Shown here: one piece after another, positions 1 through 6,257 of the stretch
Layout: each line of letters begins with the position of its first letter
Position numbering within the stretch: the first letter of the stretch is position 1
NCBI GenBank assembly: GCA_964638875.1
Contig: CAZXBL010000034.1
Span: forward strand, 1 to 10,258
Source of the DNA: JALRHH01 sp964638875
GTDB lineage: Bacteria; Patescibacteriota; Saccharimonadia; Saccharimonadales; JALRHH01
DNA length: 10,258 nucleotides
Direction of reading: 5' to 3'
Made by a program: the position numbers and the translations under genes
The notes under the pieces: model-generated
Seen by the model: the letters and a program-made list of their open reading frames with translations, nothing else
Told to the model about the DNA's origin: nothing
Databases searched by the model: none

Positions 1-1
1 G

Positions 2-1993
2 GCTGCTTTTGCGCTATATGACGCGCCTGGCAAGAATGGCTTTAAGTATACGCCAGCGAGGGATATTGAACGGTTCGTAACAGCGTATATCATGCGCTTT
101 TTCCCACAGGAAAATAACAGGAATATTCTAAATAGTGTTGAGCTGTCGACATTGTTCCACTTCCCAGACCAACGAAGTATCCCAACATCACAGCTGGAAC
201 GGCAGGGTAGTAAGCAGACTGACGGACCTCGTAATCTGTCTGAGGATGGTTTGCTACTGGGCTATAACGTATTTAGAGGCGCCAAGAAACCAATCAGACT
301 TAGTCTCGAGGATCGGCGTCGTCATATGTATATCGTGGGGCAAACTGGTACAGGTAAATCTGTTTATCTTGAAAATCTGGCGTTCCAAGACATGCTAGAA
401 GGTAGGGGCTTTGCTTTTGTGGACCCACACGGTGACACCGCCGAAACGTTGCTATCACTCGTGCCGCGTGAACGTACAGAGGACGTAATTTACTTCTCGC
501 CAGCCGATATGGAATACCCAATGGGGCTTAATCTATTTGAGTTCACTGACGGCACCCAACAAGACTTCTTGATCCAGGAAGCCATTAACATGCTTTACAA
601 GCTCTATGACCCGCAGCGCCAAGGTATTATTGGTCCACGTTATGAGCACTGGTTCCGTATGGCTGCCAAAACAGTAATGGCAAATCCCGAAGGTGGTACC
701 TTTATTGATATCCCGAAGGTGTTTACCGACAACAAGTACGCCAAAGATTTATTGTCACATGTGAAAGATCAGATTGTGCTCGATTTCTGGAACAAGGAAA
801 TGGCTCAGACCAGTGATTATCACAAGAGTGAAGTACTTGGGTGGTTCGTGAGTAAGTTCGGAGCCTTTATGGCAAATGAAATGATGCGAAATATCATCGG
901 TCAAAGCAAGAGCTCATTCGACCTACGTGACATTATGGATAATAACAAGATCCTACTGGTTAACCTTAGCAAAGGTAAGGTCGGCGAGCTGAACTCTAAA
1001 CTGCTGGGTATGATTTTTGTTATGAAGTTCCAGGCAGCCGCTATGAGTCGTGCCAGCATTCCGGAGGACCAGCGCAAGGATTTCTGTCTGTATGTCGACG
1101 AGTTCCAAAACTTCTCAACTGATTCATTCGCGACAATTTTATCAGAGGCTCGTAAGTACCGTCTCAACTTGGTTGTAGCCAACCAGTTTACGACACAGCT
1201 GACTGATGAGATACGAGACGCTGTATTTGGTAACGTCGGTTCTATTTCATCATTCCGTGTAGGTGCAGACGCAGATGCAGATGCTCTGAGCAAGAAGTTC
1301 TCACCAGTGTTTGACCGTGACGATGTCTTGAGGGTACCAAACTTTAGTACCGTGAGCCAGATTCTGGTCGGTGGTATCCCTACGCAGCCGTTCAGTATGA
1401 ATACTTTGCCGCCCCTTGGTAATCCTAACCCTAAACTTGGCCAAGCGCTGAGACAATTGTCAGCGGCTAAATACGGGCGGCCTCATGCAATCGTGGAATC
1501 AGAGATATTTGCACGTCTTGCAACCAAAGAGGACCCTAAGCCAGCATTTGGTAGTGCTAATCCATTCGGCCCTGCAGCGGGTCAGAATAAGCCTGGTGGG
1601 GCACCAAGACCAGCTGCACCTGCACCCGGCGGCTCATCATTCTTGGATGAGTGGCTTGCAAAGCGGAAGGCAGCACCTACGGCCGCTGGACCTTCCGCAG
1701 CTCCGCAAACTACACCTAGGCCTGCTCAGTCAGCGCTACCAGCTCAACCCCAAGCGACACCACCTACTGTGTCAGTTCCAACTACGCCAGATCTTAGCCA
1801 ACAACAAGAACCAAGTTCTACAGAAAACATTTCAAGTGGTGCTATAGAACAACAAGAAGTTAAAACCATTGCTAACGAACTGAAGCAACAGCTACGGCCA
1901 CAGGCAGCTCAGCCTATTGCCAAGCAATCCGCTGATGATGACACCATCGCAATTGACCAAGATGGTACGCTCCACCTGAGAAACCACCCCTAG
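2..1993 (+). CDS. Type IV secretion coupling-type ATPase (VirD4/TraD-like, DUF87/HerA-type), 5' partial
   Basis: The reading frame is open to the window edge (first full codon at 2), so the ATG at 92 is probably internal; 663 residues are visible. Counting from the Met at 92, a Walker A motif GQTGTGKS lies at 83-90, a DPHGD motif at 111-115, a Walker B-like FCLYVDEFQN at 331-340, and a conserved Gln in ANQF at about 365. This motif order is that of hexameric DNA-pumping ATPases of the VirD4/TraD/HerA class. In CPR genomes such proteins are annotated as type IV secretion DNA-binding proteins acting at the inner membrane. No membrane segment is visible, though one could lie in the missing N-terminus. 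From about residue 485 to 600 the protein becomes a Pro/Ala/Gln-rich, probably disordered tail. The family call is firm; the substrate (DNA, protein, pilus function) is not known. The gene converges on the minus-strand unit downstream. Confidence 0.88.
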   Translation, partial: AAFALYDAPGKNGFKYTPARDIERFVTAYIMRFFPQENNRNILNSVELSTLFHFPDQRSIPTSQLERQGSKQTDGPRNLSEDGLLLGYNVFRGAKKPIRLSLEDRRRHMYIVGQTGTGKSVYLENLAFQDMLEGRGFAFVDPHGDTAETLLSLVPRERTEDVIYFSPADMEYPMGLNLFEFTDGTQQDFLIQEAINMLYKLYDPQRQGIIGPRYEHWFRMAAKTVMANPEGGTFIDIPKVFTDNKYAKDLLSHVKDQIVLDFWNKEMAQTSDYHKSEVLGWFVSKFGAFMANEMMRNIIGQSKSSFDLRDIMDNNKILLVNLSKGKVGELNSKLLGMIFVMKFQAAAMSRASIPEDQRKDFCLYVDEFQNFSTDSFATILSEARKYRLNLVVANQFTTQLTDEIRDAVFGNVGSISSFRVGADADADALSKKFSPVFDRDDVLRVPNFSTVSQILVGGIPTQPFSMNTLPPLGNPNPKLGQALRQLSAAKYGRPHAIVESEIFARLATKEDPKPAFGSANPFGPAAGQNKPGGAPRPAAPAPGGSSFLDEWLAKRKAAPTAAGPSAAPQTTPRPAQSALPAQPQATPPTVSVPTTPDLSQQQEPSSTENISSGAIEQQEVKTIANELKQQLRPQAAQPIAKQSADDDTIAIDQDGTLHLRNHP

Positions 1994-2007
1994 AACTAAA
2001 AGATATG

Positions 2008-2574
2008 CTAAGCTGATCGCTTACGGAAGAGTACTTTAATTACGAGTTCTATCAAGGCGCCAGCAAAAAAGCCACCGATAAAAAGCACAAAGAATACAGT
2101 GTAGTTATAGGTAAATCCATTGTGTCGACTCACATACAGCAGCATGGCACTACCTATGAATGCGCCGATTCCACCGCCAAGCAAAGCGCTCGGTCGGGCT
2201 ACCGTCTTACCTGCAGCGTTACTGACAGACTCAACAGTCTTTTGGTGCACAATGCGGCTCAATGTCCGTTCAGGAATGTTAAGCCCGCTACGGACTCGTT
2301 TGAGGGCTTGTTTGTAAGCGTCTGCCTTGAGATGCTTGGATGTGCCAAAACTTTGTCCAGATGATTCAGCGGTCTTGTCACCAACGTTCAATTCCTTGCC
2401 ACTAATAGCTTGCTGTTCAGCACTCTGGGCTAATGACTCAATGTGCTTTTGGATTGGATCCTTTTCAGCGGCTTCGGCATTTTCTCGAAGCTTTTCCTGT
2501 AGTTTCTGGGATTCTGCAGATGTATCAATGCTTTCTGCGCTGTTCTCTAGGCTGTGTTGTAGTCGTTCACTCAT
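2008..2574 (-). CDS. Small membrane protein with N-terminal coiled-coil-like region and two C-terminal TM helices
   Basis: I chose the ATG at 2574 (188 residues) because AGGAGG lies 11 bases upstream; the longer reading frame from 2616 would overlap the preceding gene. Residues 1-70 are rich in Glu, Gln, Ser and Ala and look helical or coiled-coil. Residues 80-125 are basic and polar. Two hydrophobic segments follow at about 130-148 and 158-182, and the protein ends in the basic tail RKRSA. There is no signal peptide. The likely topology is a soluble N-terminal domain with a C-terminal hairpin in the cytoplasmic membrane. It starts only 4 bases after the stop of the upstream surface-protein gene, so co-transcription and translational coupling are likely. 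I recognise no named family. From memory, similar proteins with two C-terminal helices occur in Saccharibacteria, but the function is unknown. A role in anchoring or exporting its partner is conjecture. Confidence 0.8.
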   Translation of the reverse strand: MSERLQHSLENSAESIDTSAESQKLQEKLRENAEAAEKDPIQKHIESLAQSAEQQAISGKELNVGDKTAESSGQSFGTSKHLKADAYKQALKRVRSGLNIPERTLSRIVHQKTVESVSNAAGKTVARPSALLGGGIGAFIGSAMLLYVSRHNGFTYNYTVFFVLFIGGFFAGALIELVIKVLFRKRSA

Positions 2575-2578
2575 ACTT

Positions 2579-4099
2579 TTAGTATCCTCCTGCAGCACCG
2601 AAATCGGTGCGTACAATATCTAATTCCTTGGCCATCAGTCGGCTACGGAAGAAGAAGTAGGCGACCACAGTTGTAAGGCTGAATCCGATGACAAGGGAAG
2701 TGCCCGGCCCTGTATTGGGCAAAGTTGTGGTGGCAATTTCGATTCGCTTATCGAGTGCTGGTGGCAATTTGATTTCTACGCTGTTACCGTAGACGTTTGT
2801 CATAATCATGTCGAAGTGTTTAGGATCAGTAGAGGAGGCTGGAGTGCTCGGCAGTTGAGCCTTAACCTTGACGGTAATCTTGTTTGCTAGTGATTTCCCG
2901 GCTTTGATCTCTTTCTTTGGCCATGTAACAACACCATACTGGCCGAGGGTGCCACCGTGTAGGTTGAGGACATCAGCGTAGTCAAGGACGTCACCGATGG
3001 ACTCCTCAACCTGATAGTCTTTAATGGTGATTTTGCCACTGTTGGTCGTGGTTAAGGTGTACTCAATCTCGTCGCCTGGATTTGCGACAGTGCCGTTTGC
3101 GTCGCTGACATTTTGGGTGACATTTCGCGCAATCTTCTTGAAATCCAAGCAGGCAGTCAGGTCACTATCAGTCTGAGATTCTTCACATGGCTTGCATTCG
3201 TTTTCGCTATTTTGAGTGCCGGGCTTGTCTGGACACACGTCACACTGGTCTTTCTTTTCCTGGATTCCTTTTCGGTCTGGACACACGTCACAATCACGTG
3301 AGGTCAGCTGTTCACCAGGTTTATCTGGACACACGTCACAATTCTCTCTTATTTGAGTACCCGGTTTGTTAGGACAAACATCGCAGTTTTCATTACGTTG
3401 TATGCCTGGCTTGTTGGGACAAACGTCACAGTCTTTTTCATCTCTTTGTATACCTGGTGTTCTTGGACACACATCACATTCTTCCTTGCTGTTCTGTATC
3501 CCGGGGATATTTGGGCATTCATCAGAAGGCGGCGGTGGGGAAGGCGGTCCGAAGCTTACAAGGTTCCCACAGCCAAATAGGATGTAATGGGTTTGGCCAA
3601 CACGGTCCTTAACCTTCAATGCCTTGTATGATGGATCATGATTTAGGCTCCAAAAATGGCGTACGAAAAATGTACCAACGCCAGGGACACGAACTGGTTG
3701 TTCGCCGCTTACATTAAACTTTTGCCGACCCATAGAATACAGGCGGCCATCGTGGTCACGCGGTGCAATATTGGTGACCTGTGCTTCCGAAATAGCATCA
3801 CATGAGATACCAAAGTGGTTCATGATAGTCTTGTAGTCTTGGGTGTTGTTGCGACAGTGCCGAACAGCTTCTTCTTTGCTACTAAAACCACCGTTAATAA
3901 GATCTGTGTTTGGACTGGCCTGGAGGGATGACTGGGGAGGGGAAATTACCGCAAATGTCTGCAGTACCATTGCCATGGCAACCAGTACGAGCCCAGTACG
4001 CCGAACAGCTGTTTCCCTATGAAGTCGCTTTGCATAGAAAGAAACCTGCCCGATAAGACTTGGGTTGAAGGCTAGGTTACTCAGTAGTTTTTTAAACAT
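2579..4099 (-). CDS. Cys-repeat surface protein with DUF11-like domain and LPNTG-type C-terminus
   Basis: The ATG at 4099 gives 506 residues; a TTG at 4168 would add 23 residues with little support. In order: a basic N-terminal stretch (1-33); a hydrophobic segment (about 35-54), either a long signal peptide (possible cleavage near ALQA-like residues 59-61) or an anchor; a globular region with four Cys (about 70-180); a Pro-rich hinge (185-191); eight Cys-centred units (194-305) of the type CDVCPNKPGIQ; a DUF11-like beta domain (about 323-446, with NPGDEIEYTLTTTNSG); LPNTG at 460-464; a hydrophobic helix (about 467-484); and a 22-residue tail. This architecture indicates an extracytoplasmic protein attached to the envelope. 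From memory, the N-terminal and DUF11-LPNTG parts resemble conserved Saccharibacteria proteins. Partner, ligand and function are unknown; adhesion to the host bacterium is one possibility. It forms an operon with the membrane protein gene downstream. Confidence 0.85.
   Translation of the reverse strand: MFKKLLSNLAFNPSLIGQVSFYAKRLHRETAVRRTGLVLVAMAMVLQTFAVISPPQSSLQASPNTDLINGGFSSKEEAVRHCRNNTQDYKTIMNHFGISCDAISEAQVTNIAPRDHDGRLYSMGRQKFNVSGEQPVRVPGVGTFFVRHFWSLNHDPSYKALKVKDRVGQTHYILFGCGNLVSFGPPSPPPPSDECPNIPGIQNSKEECDVCPRTPGIQRDEKDCDVCPNKPGIQRNENCDVCPNKPGTQIRENCDVCPDKPGEQLTSRDCDVCPDRKGIQEKKDQCDVCPDKPGTQNSENECKPCEESQTDSDLTACLDFKKIARNVTQNVSDANGTVANPGDEIEYTLTTTNSGKITIKDYQVEESIGDVLDYADVLNLHGGTLGQYGVVTWPKKEIKAGKSLANKITVKVKAQLPSTPASSTDPKHFDMIMTNVYGNSVEIKLPPALDKRIEIATTTLPNTGPGTSLVIGFSLTTVVAYFFFRSRLMAKELDIVRTDFGAAGGY
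2586..2591 (-). promoter_or_regulatory. Shine-Dalgarno AGGAGG of the small membrane protein gene
   Basis: The perfect AGGAGG lies 11 bases before the ATG at 2574 and inside the final codons of the upstream gene, where it encodes Ala-Gly-Gly just before Tyr-stop. It decides the start of the 188-residue protein and suggests translational coupling. Confidence 0.8.
3185..3520 (-). repeat. Tandem repeat encoding Cys-centred units (CDVCPxxPGxQ)
   Basis: The repeat encodes residues 194-305 of the surface protein. Units start at residues 194, 208, 224, 239, 254, 270, 286 and 302, giving a period of 14-16 residues (about 45-48 bases). Six internal units carry the full CDVCP start with a CxxC pair, followed by a turn of the P-G-x-Q type and a charged linker. 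The first unit lacks its first Cys and the last (CKPC) lacks the P-G-x-Q part. At DNA level the string acacgtcaca recurs on the + strand, but linkers have diverged, so the array is old or under selection rather than freshly duplicated. The CPxxPGxQ part recalls thrombospondin type 3 repeats, but the Asp-rich calcium loops of that family are absent. Confidence 0.9.
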
Positions 4100-4214
4100 A
4101 TTTATTCTTAGGCTTTTTATATGAATGTACTTATGTTTATTGAACCATGAAACCTCTGGTTTACGCAAGAGAAAAAGCGCAGTTTTTATAAGAAGTTGCT
4201 AAGGTGTTATTTGC
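4100..4214. other. Divergent intergenic region upstream of the surface-protein gene
   Basis: With the gyrB promoter and leader, this makes 189 bases between divergent genes. On the minus strand, AT-rich -10-like boxes TATAAA occur at 4185-4190 and 4116-4121, but neither has a convincing -35 box 16-18 bases upstream. The surface-protein ATG at 4099 has only a weak purine stretch (TAAGAA) before it. I can therefore place its promoter only roughly. No small gene or strong hairpin is visible. Confidence 0.4.
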
Positions 4215-4243
4215 TTGTCGTGGTGAGTAATTGTGGGTATAAT
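4215..4243 (+). promoter_or_regulatory. Sigma70-type promoter of gyrB-gyrA
   Basis: A perfect -10 box TATAAT (4238-4243) lies 17 bases after a -35 box TTGTCG (4215-4220, four of six consensus positions). Transcription should start near 4250, leaving a leader of about 39 bases. A purine-rich Shine-Dalgarno (GAGAGGG, 4276-4282) precedes the GTG start by six bases. No operator or riboswitch is evident in the leader. Confidence 0.7.
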
Positions 4244-4288
4244 AGCTGGTAAGTGTGGCGCAACTAAACATAGTAGAGAGGGTTAATA

Positions 4289-6256
4289 GTGTCTGCTAAA
4301 CAAAAAGATTATTCAGCTGATCAAATTCAGGTTCTAGAGGGGTTGGAGCCTGTCCGCAAACGTCCTGGTATGTACATCGGTGGGACTGGTATTGAGGGTC
4401 TTCATCACCTGGTGTGGGAAATTGTCGACAATGGCATTGACGAAGCCTTAGGTGGGCATGCCACAGAGGTACGTGTAAAGCTTCAGGCCGATGGTGGGGT
4501 AACGGTAATTGATGATGGGCGCGGTATCCCTACAGATATTCACCCCAAAACCGGCAAGAGCACCGTTGAAACTGTATTGACCGTATTGCATGCTGGCGGT
4601 AAGTTCGGCGGCGGTGGCTATAAAGTGTCCGGTGGACTGCACGGTGTAGGTGTCAGTGTCGTAAACGCCCTCTCTACCAAACTTGTCGTAACTGTCTATA
4701 ATGGCGGCAAGATTCATCAGCAGGAATACGAGCGCGGGGTTCCGAAGTCTGACCTTAAAGTTATCGGTAAAACTGATCGTAGTGGAACGGAAATTACTTT
4801 TTACCCAGACGAAACTATTTTTGAAACCACTAAGATTACCTACGAAACTGTCCTCGATCGTCTGAGGCACGCTGCCTACCTAACTAAGGGAATCCGGACT
4901 GCTATCGAAGACGAACGAACTGGCAAACGCTACAGTTTCTACTTTGAGGGCGGCATACAGTCATACGTCAAGCACCTGAACCTCGGTAAAGAGGTCATTG
5001 ATGATGATGTTTTTTATGTCGATAAGGTTGTAAAAGACGTTCAAGTAGAAATCGCTCTGCAATATGCCGATGCCTACACCGAAACGGTGAAAGCTTTTGC
5101 CAACAATGTCTATAACCCAGACGGTGGTACCCACTTGACTGGTTTCCGCGCGGCACTTACCCGTGTTATTAACGATTACGCCCGCAAGAACGGCTTACTC
5201 AAGGAAAAGGAAGAGAACCTTTCTGGCGAAGATACCAGAGAAGGCCTTACCTCTGTTATTTTAGTCAAACTACCAGATCCCCAATTTGAAGGCCAGACCA
5301 AGAACAAGCTGGGCAATCCAGAAGTCCGTGGTTACGTGGAACAAGTTCTGGGCGAATATCTTTCTTATTACATGGAAGAGCACCCGGGGATTGCCCGTAA
5401 GATTATCGGTAAATCACTATTGGCCGCCCGTGCCCGTAAGGCCGCCCGTGCCGCCCGTGACAACATTATCCGAAAAGGTGTGCTCGATGGTGCCAGTATG
5501 CCGGGTAAATTGACAGACTGTTCAAGTAAAGATCCTGCAACTTCAGAAATTTACTTAGTAGAGGGTGACTCTGCGGGTGGCTCTGCCAAGACAGGTCGGG
5601 ACAGCAAGACTCAGGCTATTTTGCCACTTCGTGGTAAGGTGCTGAACGTCGAGCGTGCTCGTATGGATAAAATGCTTGCAAACAACGAAATCCTGAGCCT
5701 CATTAAGGCGCTTGGTGTCGGTATCGAAGACTCATTTGATATCAAGGGGCTGCGTTATAACCGTGTTATTTTAATGACAGATGCTGATGTTGACGGTAGC
5801 CACATTAACACGCTGCTACTAACTTTCTTCTTCCGTTACATGCGCGAAGTTGTCGACGGAGGTCATCTCTACCTCGCTAAGCCGCCTCTGTTTGAGTTAG
5901 TAAAACCAGGGCGTAAGAACTCTGTCTTTATATATGACGAGGCAGACCTGGAAGCAGCTCTTGATAAAGCAATTGCTGCTCGTAAGGCTGCCGGAACTAT
6001 TGTCGATGAAAACTCAGAACGCTACAAGCAAGCCGGCTTTATCGAACAAAAGCGCTACAAAGGCCTTGGTGAAATGGATGCTGAACAACTATTTGAGACT
6101 ACTATGAATCCTGAAAAGCGTGTACTTGTTCAAGTTAGGGTGCAGGATGGTGAAAGAGCCGACTCTATCTTCAGTAAGTTAATGGGAACAGAAGTTGAGT
6201 TACGCAAAAACTTTATTCAGACACACGCGAAATTTGTAAAGGACTTGGATATCTAA
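4289..6256 (+). CDS. gyrB: DNA gyrase subunit B
   Basis: This is the ATPase subunit of DNA gyrase, which with GyrA introduces negative supercoils using ATP. Its 655 residues fit the compact gyrase B size without the enterobacterial insert. The GHKL ATPase domain shows the catalytic Glu44 in WEIVDNGIDEA, Asp75 and Arg78 in DDGRGIP, and the ATP lid GGLHGVGVSVVNALS at 115-129. A transducer domain follows with the QTK loop at 336-338. The Toprim domain carries EGDSAGG at 425-431 and the metal-binding DADVDG (Asp498, Asp500, Asp502), and the C-terminal QKRYKGLGEMD is at 587-597. The start is GTG with a good Shine-Dalgarno sequence. The gene lies one base upstream of gyrA, so the two are co-translated. 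ParE is the alternative identity, but the C-terminal GyrA-box in the partner points to gyrase. All key residues are present. Confidence 0.96.
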   Translation: MSAKQKDYSADQIQVLEGLEPVRKRPGMYIGGTGIEGLHHLVWEIVDNGIDEALGGHATEVRVKLQADGGVTVIDDGRGIPTDIHPKTGKSTVETVLTVLHAGGKFGGGGYKVSGGLHGVGVSVVNALSTKLVVTVYNGGKIHQQEYERGVPKSDLKVIGKTDRSGTEITFYPDETIFETTKITYETVLDRLRHAAYLTKGIRTAIEDERTGKRYSFYFEGGIQSYVKHLNLGKEVIDDDVFYVDKVVKDVQVEIALQYADAYTETVKAFANNVYNPDGGTHLTGFRAALTRVINDYARKNGLLKEKEENLSGEDTREGLTSVILVKLPDPQFEGQTKNKLGNPEVRGYVEQVLGEYLSYYMEEHPGIARKIIGKSLLAARARKAARAARDNIIRKGVLDGASMPGKLTDCSSKDPATSEIYLVEGDSAGGSAKTGRDSKTQAILPLRGKVLNVERARMDKMLANNEILSLIKALGVGIEDSFDIKGLRYNRVILMTDADVDGSHINTLLLTFFFRYMREVVDGGHLYLAKPPLFELVKPGRKNSVFIYDEADLEAALDKAIAARKAAGTIVDENSERYKQAGFIEQKRYKGLGEMDAEQLFETTMNPEKRVLVQVRVQDGERADSIFSKLMGTEVELRKNFIQTHAKFVKDLDI

Positions 6257-6257
6257 G

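Noticed and set aside
92..94. ATG at 92 as the true start of the secretion-type ATPase
   Set aside because: The frame is open to the window edge, and the upstream 30 residues read like part of the same protein (ending RDIERFVTAYI), so the start is outside the window.
1264..1284. Short Ala-Asp codon repeat (GADADADAL) in the ATPase gene
   Set aside because: It covers only a few codons, keeps frame, and lies in a region where related ATPases commonly have a GADDA-type stretch; it is too short to call a repeat element.
2009..2023. Terminator hairpin between the convergent genes (TAAGC/GCTTA)
   Set aside because: The stem has only five pairs and overlaps the end of the minus-strand gene, with no proper T-tract on the + strand and only a weak one on the minus strand.
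3185..3520. CRISPR-like periodic repeat
   Set aside because: The periodicity is in frame within a long coding sequence, units are 45-48 bases with no separate spacers, and conservation follows codons of Cys, Pro and Gly.
4100..4168. TTG start at 4168 for the surface protein
   Set aside because: It would add 23 residues before a start at 4099 whose N-terminus (MFKKLLSN) is a natural signal-type beginning, and there is no clear Shine-Dalgarno sequence for the TTG.
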